From NCBI RefSeq assembly GCF_004802635.2, contig NZ_CP046052.1, positions 3,866,501 through 3,930,500 on the forward strand: a DNA stretch of 64,000 nucleotides. Reading direction: 5' to 3'. The position numbers and the translations under genes were made by a program. Shown one piece after another: positions 8,166-16,832 of this stretch (within the stretch, counting starts at the first letter, position 1; each line of letters begins with the position of its first letter). Source of the stretch: Methylocystis heyeri (GTDB taxonomy: Bacteria > Pseudomonadota > Alphaproteobacteria > Rhizobiales > Beijerinckiaceae). The notes below the pieces were generated by a model, which was not told where the DNA came from, ran no database searches, and saw only the letters and a program-made list of their open reading frames with translations.

Positions 8166-8927
8166 TCAGCCGTGGGAAGGCCAGGGAAGCCGCTCGAGCG
8201 GGGCCATGGCATTGGCCATGTCTTTGGCGGCGGCCATATGCGCGGGATTTTCGACGTCGAAGGTTTCGGTGGTGGCGGACATCAGCAGCCCGCCATTGGG
8301 CAGACGTTCCGCAAGGACTGTGGAAGGAGGCGTGATCATTTCGGCGAGCCAGGGACAAAGATATTTCATCCAGGCCGGCCCGAAATATATTCCGCCCCCA
8401 TAGGTTTGAACGAGCGGGTGCGATGTAGCTCTCGCGTGCACGGGGTCCCAGGCGTGGACGACCGCGAGCAGAGCAGCGCGAAAGATCCGGTAGCTCACCA
8501 CGTCTGCGTCTGGCCGGCAGCCGATCACCGCATCGGTTGAAAGGATGACACGATTTCCAAAGACATCGTTAAGGACAGAGGCGGCCCGGCACGACACGGT
8601 GAAGGAGCGTGTTTTCGGCGTGTTGCGTGTGAGCGCGCCGAAGGAATAGCCCTCGCGAGGTGAGGGCTCGTTGTTCCAGTAGTCCCGCAGGACATTTGCG
8701 GCGATTTCGGCGGCCAAGCGGTCGCGGACCTTTTCGAGCTTCTCGGGAGAACGTCCTGTACAGGTCCAGAGGCTGAAAACGGGGTCGATCTCTTTCAAAG
8801 CATCGGTCATGCTCAGGAAACGCACGGCGAGTTCATCCGGTGTTTCCGCGCGCGCCTCCCAATTGGCGCCGATGAAAAAATCTTTGCTTTTGCTTTTTAC
8901 TTCTATGCCTATTGGAGGACGGGGCAT
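8166..8927 (-). CDS. Imm52-like immunity protein of a polymorphic toxin system
   Basis: 253 residues. The segment FFIGANWEARAETPDELAVR, then LKEIDPVFSLW about 25 residues later, resembles the opening of the Imm52 immunity family, which accompanies Tox-REase-5 nuclease domains. The remainder (a GYSFGALT block, a HPLVQTYGGG block and WLAEMITPP) fits the same fold by position. The start ATG shares one base with the stop of the upstream toxin remnant (TGATG at 8925-8929), the coupling expected of a toxin-immunity pair. No signal peptide, so it acts in the cytosol. Family assignment is by recognition and needs a profile search. Confidence 0.65.
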   Translation of the reverse strand: MPRPPIGIEVKSKSKDFFIGANWEARAETPDELAVRFLSMTDALKEIDPVFSLWTCTGRSPEKLEKVRDRLAAEIAANVLRDYWNNEPSPREGYSFGALTRNTPKTRSFTVSCRAASVLNDVFGNRVILSTDAVIGCRPDADVVSYRIFRAALLAVVHAWDPVHARATSHPLVQTYGGGIYFGPAWMKYLCPWLAEMITPPSTVLAERLPNGGLLMSATTETFDVENPAHMAAAKDMANAMAPLERLPWPSHG

Positions 8928-9184
8928 CACCACAGCTCCGGGGGTACGACGAATATTTTGATCCTTTTGAACCTTTCGTCTGCCTCAAACCACTGTCGTA
9001 CGGCTTCGGCGGCTTCCGGTTCGGCAAAAAACCATTCGGTATCACGCGATGGGGCGGCGCCGACGTGGCGATTAGCCTGTTTCATAACTTCGTCGCGCAT
9101 CTCCTCTTCGAATTTTTTGCCGGCTTTGAGTCTCCAAGCATAGCCGGGACCCTTGGCTTCGATCATAGTTCCGTCGCATCCCGG
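8927..9184 (-). pseudogene. C-terminal remnant of a Tox-REase-5-like nuclease toxin
   Basis: Minus-strand frame closed upstream by TAG at 9185-9187, then PGCDGTMIEAKGPGYAW and about 70 more residues ending VVPPELW. The DG..(I/L)EAKGPGYA core and the later WFFAEPEAAEAVRQWF segment fit the restriction-endonuclease-fold toxin family Tox-REase-5, where the Asp and Glu-x-Lys are catalytic. The N-terminal delivery region and the beginning of the nuclease domain are missing, so this is a truncated gene or an orphan cassette. An internal ATG (9166) could give 79 residues. It is coupled to the Imm52-like gene. Confidence 0.6.
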
Positions 9185-9440
9185 CTACGCTGAGATTTAT
9201 GCGGACGAGGGCGAGCAAATCGACGGCTTCATGGTCTCGCGCGCGCCGAGCCATCCGGAATTTTGGAAAAGCATGTTCGATTCGATGAAGGCGACGTCCG
9301 GCTGTGTCTTTTGGCCCAGCGGCGGTTGCGTCATCGCGGATCCTTCCGTTCGCGAGCACGTTGATCTGGAGTTGATCGAAGCGCTGGGCGAGCCCAGGCT
9401 GGTTGCGGCGCCTATGCCGATGCTCGACCGATTAAGCTAG
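9153..9440 (+). CDS. Hypothetical protein or gene fragment abutting the toxin remnant
   Basis: The frame gives 95 residues, of which those from about 9171 on look genuinely coding (YAEIYADEGEQIDGFMVSRA, then CVFWPSGGCVIADPSV and EALGEPRLVA). I do not recognise the family. The first codons from ATG 9153 are antisense to the toxin remnant, so the true N-terminus may have been lost at a junction near 9170-9187. Composition is acidic with no membrane segment. It may be a second broken or intact piece of the same accessory locus. Confidence 0.4.
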   Translation: MASIIVPSHPGYAEIYADEGEQIDGFMVSRAPSHPEFWKSMFDSMKATSGCVFWPSGGCVIADPSVREHVDLELIEALGEPRLVAAPMPMLDRLS

Positions 9441-9476
9441 CTCGCCGCCATATCCGGCGGGGCCGGCAAATCCTGC

Positions 9477-9686
9477 TCAGCGTTCGGGTTGCCTGCGGCG
9501 GATTTCTTCCTTCACCCGTCGCCAATGACCGGTGGGGCGGGTGCTGTCCATCACCCGTTCTTCGTCCTGGGCGCGAAGCGTCGCCTCGCCGAGCGCGCTG
9601 TCGCCGAACCGTTCGATCAAGGCGATGGCGTCGGCCTTGACGAGAGCCGTGCAGACCGCCCGACGACGCAACCAGCGAAACACCAT
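9477..9686 (-). CDS. Small basic hypothetical protein
   Basis: 69 residues: a basic N-terminus (MVFRWLRRRAV), a central helix (ALVKADAIALIERFGDSALGEA), and an end of the form TGHWRRVKEEIRRRQ. The pattern resembles short uncharacterised rhizobial proteins with a HWxRVK-type tail, but I cannot name a function. The gene lies on the same strand as, and 80 bases after, the hypothetical at 9767-10021. Confidence 0.5.
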   Translation of the reverse strand: MVFRWLRRRAVCTALVKADAIALIERFGDSALGEATLRAQDEERVMDSTRPTGHWRRVKEEIRRRQPER

Positions 9687-9766
9687 GGCCCATCAGGGTT
9701 TGAGGCGTCGCGCTTCCCGCCGCCTCCTGGGCGGTCGCGTCGCGACGGCGCGGTGGGAGAAAAACT

Positions 9767-10021
9767 TCAGGCCAAAGCGGCGCCGGCTGATCGCACAGGG
9801 GAAATCGCCTGTCCCGCGTCCCCGAGATCGGTCAGCATGGCGGCGACCTCCTGCGCCGAGAGGATCAACCTCTGCTGGTGGTCGGTGATCCAGACGGCGG
9901 CGGCCTCACAGCGCATCTTGATCCGGGCCGCGTCGAGAGCCGCCTGGATGGTCGCAAAGGCCTGTGAAACTTTAAAATGCGCGCCGTCGAGGCTCATCCT
10001 TCCTTCCAGGTAAAAGGTCAT
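9767..10021 (-). CDS. Small hypothetical protein
   Basis: 84 residues starting MTFYLEGRMSLDGAHFKVSQ, with an alanine-rich amphipathic middle (AFATIQAALDAARIKMRCEA) and AVWITDHQQRLILSAQEV. The chain reads like a small soluble alpha/beta protein; no motif is recognised. It is followed by another small minus-strand gene, and a palindromic repeat lies just upstream of its start. Confidence 0.45.
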   Translation of the reverse strand: MTFYLEGRMSLDGAHFKVSQAFATIQAALDAARIKMRCEAAAVWITDHQQRLILSAQEVAAMLTDLGDAGQAISPVRSAGAALA

Positions 10022-10046
10022 TTCCGCACTCCGCGTGAAAACCGCC

Positions 10047-10163
10047 CTAGGGCAAAATCCGAAAAAGCTGGCAGACTTTTTCGGGAAGATTTTGCTCCAG
10101 CTTTTCGAATCCGGAGCGATTTCTTATCGACCAGACGATTCCGTCTGGTCGGAAAGCGCTCTG
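10047..10163. repeat. Rhizobiales-type palindromic intergenic repeat
   Basis: Two strong hairpins: 10059-10067 pairs with 10076-10084 (CCGAAAAAG/CTTTTTCGG), and 10129-10137 pairs with 10142-10150 (GACCAGACG/CGTCTGGTC, 4-base loop). The GCAGACTTTTTCGGGAAGAT core resembles a repeat widespread in Rhizobiales genomes. It occupies the gap between a small hypothetical gene and the alpha/beta hydrolase; the rest of that gap (to 10334) shows nothing further. Confidence 0.7.
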
Positions 10164-10334
10164 GCTTCGTCGACGGAAATAGTAATCCCGTATCCCCGCT
10201 TATGTTCCATGCCTAATGCTGCGGCATAATGGCGCGAGGACGGCGGGTTTCGCCACAAATGGCAAAGACCGGCCGAAACCGTAAGAGGCCACGTAAGATC
10301 AATATCTTGGGGCTCGTCGCCGTTGGACGGACGA

Positions 10335-11432
10335 TCAATTTTTATGCAAATGCGCTTCGAGCCAGCCGATCGTCACGCGGTCGTGCCAGGCGATGCTGCT
10401 GCCGCGGCCATGAAAGCCGAGGTGTCCTCCGCCGGGGGATAGGGCGGTTTCTATGCGGGGCAGGCGCCGCCAATCGATCGCCTCGTAGCTTTCGCCTGGA
10501 ATCCACGGATCGTCGAGCGCGTGAACGATCAGGGTCGGCCGCCTGATTCCGGCCAGAAAACGTCTCGGCTCGTTTTCCTCGTAATAATGCGGGGCGTCGC
10601 GATAACCGAAATGCGGCGCGACGAAGCGATCGTCGAATTCGAAGACGTTCCTCGCCTCCGCCACCAGGGACTTTTCGGCGGAGGTGAGCGCGGCTCCCGG
10701 GGCCAGAGCCTCGCGCTTCAAGGCGTCTAGAACATATTTTTGATAAGCGAAATTGCGCGCCGTCATCATGCGGGCGCAGGTGGCGGCGAAATCGAGCGGC
10801 GCGGATACGGCGACCGCCCCCAGCAGCGGAAGGTTGCGGCGGCTCTCGCCCATGAATTTGACGACCAGCCCTCCTCCGAGCGAATGGCCGACCAGGAAGA
10901 CGCCATGGCGGGTCAAACGGGCCGGAAGCCGCCGCAGCGCCTCCGCCAGATCCTCGGTGCGGCCGCCGTGATACCGTCCCGCGCAGGTCGGGCGCGAAGG
11001 CGGAGAGCCGCGCAGGTTGAGCCGCAATACGGGCCAGCCCGAGGCGACGAGGCGCCGCGCCGTCGTCACTATATTGACGCTGGCCTCCGAGCCGGCGACG
11101 CCGTGAATCAGAACGACGAGCGGCTGAGCCCGGGATTGCGCGGGCAGATCGAGCCGGGCTGCAAGCATGTCGCCGTCCCGCATCGGCAGCAGGAGCCGTT
11201 CGCCTCCAAGCAAATCCGAAGGGCCGCCGCAAAGAAAATTGCGCAGCGTCTGGAGATCGGCCCCGAGCCACGGCGGGCGCTCATGAAAAGCCGGGATGGC
11301 GGATCCTCCGCCATTCGATGCGGCCCGCGCGCTCTTGCGCTGTTCTCCCGACGGGGCCGAGCCGCCGGGCGCAGGCTCGATCAGCTCGATGTCTTTGTGT
11401 AATTTCTCACGGGTGGTCCAGTTCAGGAGCAT
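10335..11432 (-). CDS. Alpha/beta hydrolase of the YheT/ABHD1-3 family
   Basis: 365 residues. The oxyanion strand LVVLIHGVAGS, the nucleophile elbow VGHSLGGG (Ser at about residue 230), and the acid and His regions (IVHALDDPWIPGE; GGGHLGFHG) complete the catalytic triad. The lead-in PPWLGADLQTLRNF is typical of the YheT-like hydrolases, presumed esterases of unknown substrate. The first 50 residues are polar and poorly conserved, so the start may lie further inside. Stands alone, on the same strand as but distant from neighbours. Confidence 0.85.
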   Translation of the reverse strand: MLLNWTTREKLHKDIELIEPAPGGSAPSGEQRKSARAASNGGGSAIPAFHERPPWLGADLQTLRNFLCGGPSDLLGGERLLLPMRDGDMLAARLDLPAQSRAQPLVVLIHGVAGSEASVNIVTTARRLVASGWPVLRLNLRGSPPSRPTCAGRYHGGRTEDLAEALRRLPARLTRHGVFLVGHSLGGGLVVKFMGESRRNLPLLGAVAVSAPLDFAATCARMMTARNFAYQKYVLDALKREALAPGAALTSAEKSLVAEARNVFEFDDRFVAPHFGYRDAPHYYEENEPRRFLAGIRRPTLIVHALDDPWIPGESYEAIDWRRLPRIETALSPGGGHLGFHGRGSSIAWHDRVTIGWLEAHLHKN

Positions 11433-11734
11433 AAGCGCCTTGGCCGTAGGAAATTAATGCTGCCTTGCGGTCTCGCCTGGTTGCGCGTGCGGCGAGCCCT
11501 GAGAGTCTCATGCCTATATGGATCGCTTTCCCGCCAGAAAAAGACGGTCGCGGGGCTGGCCGGATGGCGTCGCTTAACCTTGCGTTAACCAATCGGGTTT
11601 CTAAATTAACGCCAGAGACGGTTCGCTGTCGTTGACCATGTCGCGAATCCCCCTGGGGCTTTCGCGAGGAGAAGGCTGCGGCTTGTCGATCCGGCCTGGC
11701 GCTCGCTTGGGTTCCGAGCGGAGCGCCGCCGACG
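11433..11734. other. Intergenic region without a gene
   Basis: About 300 bases between the hydrolase start and the terminator of the tyrosine-kinase gene. AT-rich patches near 11575-11610 (CTTGCGTTAACC, TAAATTAACGCC) may carry the hydrolase promoter on the minus strand. I see no supported gene. Confidence 0.4.
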
Positions 11735-11773
11735 AAAACGCCCCGACCGTGGATGTAACGGCGGGGCGTTTTT
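11735..11773. terminator. Bidirectional intrinsic terminator
   Basis: An 11-bp perfect stem (11735-11745 with 11762-11772, AAAACGCCCCG/CGGGGCGTTTT) with a 16-base loop and T-runs on both strands. It lies about 65 bases beyond the stop of the minus-strand tyrosine-kinase gene, and so probably ends that transcript. Confidence 0.8.
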
Positions 11774-11837
11774 GTTCCGTCAGCTCCGGGCGCGCCTGCG
11801 CCGCGCCCCGCGGAGCGCAGCGGCGGCATACCCGACC

Positions 11838-14057
11838 TCAATTGTGGTAGTATTTTTTGTAGTAATAGCCGCTGTAGTGTCCATAGGCTCCGTATTTTGG
11901 GGTCTGGCTTTCGTCGACGACGGTAAGGGCGACGCCGGCGAGCTTATGGCCGCTGGCGAAATAATCGGTGTTGTGTGCGGCGGTTTCGCGCTTGGTGGTC
12001 TGCCAGCGCACCACGAACACCACCTTGTCGACGATCGGCGTCAGCACCTTGGCGTCGATGACCGGTTCGACCGGGGGAGAATCGATCACGATGTAATCGT
12101 ACACGTCGCGCAGCTTCTCGACGAAGCGCTTCATGCGCTCCGAGCCGAGGAGATCGGGCGGATTTTGCGATTTCATGCCGGCGGGAATGACGGTCACGCC
12201 GAGCTGCTGCGAGGCGATCTGCTCGAAGGGCGTGCCGGCGGTCAGGAAATCCACCAGCCCGGGCTTGTCCTCCAGCCCGAAATATTTGCTCGTCGACGGA
12301 TGGCGAAGGTCGCCGTCGATCAGCAGGACCCGCTGCCCGGCCTTGCCGGCCGACAGCGCCAGGCTCAGCGCCAGCGTCGATTTGCCTTCGCTGGGGATCG
12401 AGGAGGTGATCAGGATCGCCTTGGCCGGATGGTCCACGTCCGCCATCTGGATGCCGACGCGGATCGCCCGCACCACCTCGGCGTAGCGCGACAGCGGCTT
12501 GGCGAGCAGATACTGCCCGGGGTCGGCCACCTTGCCGTCGATCCGGCGGTCCTTCTCGGCCAGCAGCGGAATAGCGCCCAGCACCGGATAGCCCAGCTTG
12601 TCCTCGACCTCGCGCGAGCTCGAGAAGCCGGAGTTGAGCATGTCCAGCGCGATCGCGCCGCCGGTTCCCAGCAGCAGGCCGACCAGCCCCGCCAGCGCCT
12701 CCACGACGCCCTTCTTGGGGAAGGAGGGCGAGATCGGCTTGGTCGCCGGGGAGATCACCCGCGCTTCGCGCTCCTCGAAGCTCGACTGCTCCTGGGTGAT
12801 CTTGGCGCGCGACATGAAATTCTCGAACAGCGTCTTGTTCGAGGCGTTGATGCGCTCCAGTTCGCGCAGCCGCACCGCGACGCCGTTGTCCTGCCCGGTC
12901 AGGCCCGTCACCTGGTCGAGGCTGTTCTGCAGCGAGGCCTCGCGCGATTTGGCGACGTCGTAATCGTTCTTCAGATTGATCAGGATGCGCTTGATTTCCT
13001 CGGCGATCGAGCGGTCGATGTCGCGCCGCTCCGCCCGCGCGTTGATCAGCAGCGGATGCTGGTCGCCGTAATGCGCGAGAAGATCGGCCTCCTTGCGCGC
13101 CACTTCGGCCTGCTGCCGGCGCAGCTCCGAGATCACCGAGGAATGCACGACGTCGGGGATGGCCTGCACATTGCCGCCGCGCGAGGTGACCTGCGCCGCC
13201 TGCTCGTATTTGGCCCGCTTCTCGGCGGCGTCGGCCCGCGCCGAAATCAGCTTGCCGTTGAGCTCGGAAAGCTGCTGCTCGGAAATCGTGACCTTGTTCT
13301 CGCCGCCGGTGCCCTGGAGATTATGCTCCTTGCGGAATCGCGACACCGCCTCTTCCGATTGGCGCAGCTGGTCCTGCAGCCCCTCCATGCGCTCGGCCAG
13401 CCACACCGAAGCGCGTTTGGCGGCGTCGTAGCGCGCGTCGAGCTGATCGACCACATAGGCGTCCGCCACCGCATTGGCGAGGCGCGCCGCCTTGGCGGGG
13501 TCTTCCGAGGTCACCGAGATCGACAGCACATAGGTGCGGTTGACGCGGGCGACTTCGAGAGCGTCCTTCAATTTCTTGATCGAGTTCAGAACCTCCGGCG
13601 GAATGCCGCTCCCCGCGCCGGAGCCGCTCTTGTCCGCCTCGTCGGACCGCAGCAGCCCGGCCAGAAAGCCGAGCAGGCCGGTGTGCGCGCTGGGGCCGAA
13701 TTCGGGGTCCTGGGTCAGCTTTTCCTTTTCCACCACCCGGCGCAGCAGATTGGTCGACTGGATCACGGAAAGCTGGCTGTCGACGTTGCCGGTCTCCAGA
13801 TTGAGCTCGGGCAGGATGTTGTCGCCGCCGAAGATCTTTTCCTTGCGCGGCTCCAGCAGCACCTGCGCCATGGCGGTGTAGCGCGGCGCTATGGTCAGCG
13901 TGATCAGAAAGGCGAGAACCATCACGCACGCGGCGCAGGCGAGGATCAGTTTCCAGCGGCGGTGCAGGAAGTCCTGCACCTGGCGCAGGTCGATCGCATC
14001 GTCTTCGGCGCCTCCCTCGATCGCTCGCGTCAATTTGGAAGGAATCTTGCCGTGCAT
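11838..14057 (-). CDS. Wzc/ExoP-type polysaccharide chain-length regulator and tyrosine autokinase (BY-kinase)
   Basis: 739 residues from ATG 14057, which has an AAGAGAG ribosome site upstream. Order: Wzz domain with first membrane helix (WKLILACAACVMVLAFLITL), a long periplasmic coiled coil (about 180-420), a GNVR-type region, a second helix near residue 450 (VEALAGLVGLLLGTGGAIAL), then the cytoplasmic kinase with Walker A SSIPSEGKST, Walker A' VLLIDGDLRHP and Walker B DYIVIDSPP. The C-terminus is a tyrosine cluster (YGHYSGYYYKKYYHN), the autophosphorylation tail. It controls length and export of exopolysaccharide or capsule. The dTDP-rhamnose genes diverge from it, suggesting a shared pathway. 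Confidence 0.93.
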   Translation of the reverse strand: MHGKIPSKLTRAIEGGAEDDAIDLRQVQDFLHRRWKLILACAACVMVLAFLITLTIAPRYTAMAQVLLEPRKEKIFGGDNILPELNLETGNVDSQLSVIQSTNLLRRVVEKEKLTQDPEFGPSAHTGLLGFLAGLLRSDEADKSGSGAGSGIPPEVLNSIKKLKDALEVARVNRTYVLSISVTSEDPAKAARLANAVADAYVVDQLDARYDAAKRASVWLAERMEGLQDQLRQSEEAVSRFRKEHNLQGTGGENKVTISEQQLSELNGKLISARADAAEKRAKYEQAAQVTSRGGNVQAIPDVVHSSVISELRRQQAEVARKEADLLAHYGDQHPLLINARAERRDIDRSIAEEIKRILINLKNDYDVAKSREASLQNSLDQVTGLTGQDNGVAVRLRELERINASNKTLFENFMSRAKITQEQSSFEEREARVISPATKPISPSFPKKGVVEALAGLVGLLLGTGGAIALDMLNSGFSSSREVEDKLGYPVLGAIPLLAEKDRRIDGKVADPGQYLLAKPLSRYAEVVRAIRVGIQMADVDHPAKAILITSSIPSEGKSTLALSLALSAGKAGQRVLLIDGDLRHPSTSKYFGLEDKPGLVDFLTAGTPFEQIASQQLGVTVIPAGMKSQNPPDLLGSERMKRFVEKLRDVYDYIVIDSPPVEPVIDAKVLTPIVDKVVFVVRWQTTKRETAAHNTDYFASGHKLAGVALTVVDESQTPKYGAYGHYSGYYYKKYYHN

Positions 14058-14291
14058 CGAAAAAACTCTCTTTAAGGCGCGCTCTCGCTTCTCTGGTAGT
14101 GCAGGTCGCAAGAGGTTAGCAAGCGATATCCAATAATTGCATCACAGCCGCATGTCACGCTGTGGATCAATTGCGGCGCGCCGGCGCCGGCAGCCTTCCA
14201 GGGGCGGAGGGCCCCTCGTCGCGGTGGCCAAGACGGTTTGGGCGGTTTATAGCTGGCCGCATACTTGGCGCAATGAAAAGACGAGGCGCGA

Positions 14292-15344
14292 ATGCGGGTT
14301 TTGATCACTGGCGGCGCCGGCTTCATCGGCTCCGCCGTTTCTCGCCGGTTCATCGAACGCAGCGACGACGAAATTCTGGTTCTCGACAAGCTGACCTATG
14401 CGGGAAATCTCGACTCGCTCGCTCCCATCGCCGACAATCCCCGCTATTCCTTTCTCCGCGCAGATATTTGCGACCGCGCCGCGGTGGACAGGGCCTTCGC
14501 GGATTTCAGACCGCAGGCGGTGATGCATCTCGCCGCCGAGAGTCATGTCGACCGCTCGATCGATGGACCCGCGGCGTTCATCGAGACCAATCTCGTCGGC
14601 ACTTTCACCATGCTGGAGGCGGCTCTGGCCTACTGGCGCGGTCTCGACGCCGAATCGGCCGCCAATTTCCGATTCCAGCACATCTCGACCGACGAGGTGT
14701 TCGGCACGCTCGGCCCCGAGGGCTTTTTCCACGAGGACACGCCCTACGCCCCGAATTCGCCCTATTCGGCGTCCAAGGCCGGATCGGATCATCTGGTGCG
14801 CGCGTGGCGGGAGACCTACGGCCTGCCCACCATCGTCACCAACTGCTCCAACAATTACGGGCCTTATCATTTCCCCGAGAAACTGATTCCGCTCGTCATT
14901 CTCAACGCCCTCGAGGAAAAGCCCCTGCCCGTGTACGGTCGCGGCGAAAACATCCGCGACTGGCTCTATGTCGAAGATCATGCGGCCGCGCTCATGCTCG
15001 TCGCGCGCGAAGGCAAGATCGGCGAATCGTATAATGTCGGCGGCCGGAACGAAAAGACGAATATCGAGGTGGTGCGGACGATCTGCGCGATACTGGACGA
15101 AATCCGTCCCAGAAGCGCCGGCTCCTACAGCGACCTCATCGCTTTCGTCCAGGATCGGCCCGGACATGATCTGCGCTACGCCATCGACTGCTCGAAGATC
15201 GAGCGCGAACTCGGCTGGCGGCCGGCCGAAACCTTCGAAACCGGCCTGCGCAAAACCGTCCAGTGGTACCTCGACAACGAGGCCTGGTGGCAGGCGATCC
15301 GCTCCGGAAAATATCGCGGCGAACGGCTGGGACGGCTCGCCTGA
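14292..15344 (+). CDS. rfbB: dTDP-glucose 4,6-dehydratase
   Basis: 350 residues. Second step of dTDP-L-rhamnose synthesis. The Rossmann motif GGAGFIGS is at residues 7-14, the substrate loop [11 protein letters not shown] near 80, the catalytic triad as ISTDEVFG and [10 protein letters not shown], and the [14 protein letters not shown] block follows. Length and motifs match RmlB. First of four consecutive plus-strand genes for dTDP-rhamnose in the order B-C-D-A. Confidence 0.97.
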   Translation: MRVLITGGAGFIGSAVSRRFIERSDDEILVLDKLTYAGNLDSLAPIADNPRYSFLRADICDRAAVDRAFADFRPQAVMHLAAESHVDRSIDGPAAFIETNLVGTFTMLEAALAYWRGLDAESAANFRFQHISTDEVFGTLGPEGFFHEDTPYAPNSPYSASKAGSDHLVRAWRETYGLPTIVTNCSNNYGPYHFPEKLIPLVILNALEEKPLPVYGRGENIRDWLYVEDHAAALMLVAREGKIGESYNVGGRNEKTNIEVVRTICAILDEIRPRSAGSYSDLIAFVQDRPGHDLRYAIDCSKIERELGWRPAETFETGLRKTVQWYLDNEAWWQAIRSGKYRGERLGRLA

Positions 15345-15374
15345 TTTCAAAAATAGCAAGCGAGACTTACGCCC

Positions 15375-15929
15375 ATGCTGGTGGAGCATACTGCGATCGA
15401 AGGCGTGAAGATCGTCACGCCGAAACGTCACGGCGACAACCGGGGATTTTTCTCGGAGGTCTACAATCGGCGGACATGGCTTCAGGCGGGTCTGGAATAT
15501 GACTTCGTCCAGGACAATCATTCGCTTTCCGCCGAGGTCGGCACGATACGGGGCATGCATTTTCAAACCCCGCCTTTCGAGCAGGCCAAGCTGGTGCGGG
15601 TTTCCCGCGGGCGCGTGCTCGACGTCGTGGTCGATATAAGACGCTCCTCCCCCACCTTCGGGCGCCATGTCGCCGTCGAACTCTCCGCCGAGAACTGGCG
15701 TCAGCTTCTCGTTCCGGCCGGTTTCGCGCACGGCTTCTGCACGCTCGAGCCGAACACCGAATTTCTCTACAAGGTCACGAATTTTTATTCGGCGCCCAAT
15801 GATCGCGGACTCGCCTTCGACGATCCGGATCTCGGCATCGACTGGCCCGTGGCTCCGGATCGGGCTCATCTTTCCGACAAGGATCGCAAATGGCCTCGCC
15901 TGCGCGATCTCGTCGATGCTTTCGCATGA
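15375..15929 (+). CDS. rfbC: dTDP-4-dehydrorhamnose 3,5-epimerase
   Basis: 184 residues, the usual RmlC size. The cupin core contains HGDNRGFFSEVYN, the catalytic-His segment GTIRGMHFQTPP, and PAGFAHGFCTLE with the second conserved His. It epimerises C3 and C5 of the 4-keto sugar from RfbB. It starts 30 bases after rfbB and its TGA overlaps the ATG of rfbD, so the set is an operon. Confidence 0.97.
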   Translation: MLVEHTAIEGVKIVTPKRHGDNRGFFSEVYNRRTWLQAGLEYDFVQDNHSLSAEVGTIRGMHFQTPPFEQAKLVRVSRGRVLDVVVDIRRSSPTFGRHVAVELSAENWRQLLVPAGFAHGFCTLEPNTEFLYKVTNFYSAPNDRGLAFDDPDLGIDWPVAPDRAHLSDKDRKWPRLRDLVDAFA

Positions 15930-16813
15930 GGCCGACGATGCGCATCGCAGTGACGGGATTGCAGGGCCAGGTGGTCGCTTCTCTCCTCGAAAGGGGCGGC
16001 TCCCGCGCGCAGATAATCGCTCTGGGGCGGCCGCAGCTCGATCTTTCCGACGCGAGCAGCGTGTCGGCGGCGCTGGAGACGGCGCGCTGCGACGTGATCG
16101 TGAACGCCGCCGCCTATACTGCGGTCGACAAGGCGGAATCGGATGAGGACGGCGCCATGCGGGTCAACGCCGCAGGCGCCGGCCATGTCGCGCGCAGCGC
16201 CGCCGCACTCGGCGTTCCTGTGCTCCATATCTCGACCGACTATGTTTTCGACGGCGCGCTCGAGCGGCCCTATCGCGAAGACGATGCGACCGGGCCCACC
16301 GGAGCCTATGGCCGCTCCAAGCTCGAAGGCGAACAGCGCGTTCTCGCGGCCCATCCCGACGCCGTCGTCCTGCGCACCGCCTGGGTCTACAGCCCCTTCG
16401 GCGCCAATTTTCTGAAGACGATGCTGCGCCTCGGCGAGACGCGCGAGGAACTCGGGGTGGTCGCGGACCAGATCGGAAACCCGACCAGCGCGCTCGACAT
16501 CGCCGACGCCGTTCTGGAGATCGCGACGCGGATCGTGGTCGATCCCTCGCCCGCGCTGCGCGGGGTTTTTCACATGACCGGACAAGGCGAGGCGAGCTGG
16601 GCCGACTTCGCCGAAGAGATTTTTGGGCAGGCGCAAAGGCGTGGACGCAAGCCGGTGCGGATCAATCGCATCGCGACTGCGGATTATCCCACGCCCGCCA
16701 GACGCCCGGCCAATTCCCGCCTCGACAACAGCAAGCTTCGACAAGCCTACGGCGTCATTCTGCCTCAATGGCGAGATTCGGTTTCGGACTGCGTCGCGCG
16801 CCTTTTGCCGTGA
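15926..16813 (+). CDS. rfbD: dTDP-4-dehydrorhamnose reductase
   Basis: 295 residues. NADPH-dependent reduction giving dTDP-L-rhamnose. The N-terminal nucleotide site MRIAVTGLQGQV, the NAAAYTAVDKAE block, STDYVFDG and YGRSKLEGE (catalytic Tyr-x3-Lys) identify RmlD. ATG 15926 overlaps the rfbC stop (ATGA); ATG 15938, which begins the conserved MRIAVTG, is an equally good start and would remove four codons. Confidence 0.95.
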   Translation: MRPTMRIAVTGLQGQVVASLLERGGSRAQIIALGRPQLDLSDASSVSAALETARCDVIVNAAAYTAVDKAESDEDGAMRVNAAGAGHVARSAAALGVPVLHISTDYVFDGALERPYREDDATGPTGAYGRSKLEGEQRVLAAHPDAVVLRTAWVYSPFGANFLKTMLRLGETREELGVVADQIGNPTSALDIADAVLEIATRIVVDPSPALRGVFHMTGQGEASWADFAEEIFGQAQRRGRKPVRINRIATADYPTPARRPANSRLDNSKLRQAYGVILPQWRDSVSDCVARLLP

Positions 16814-16832
16814 CCAATAAAAGGATGTGACA

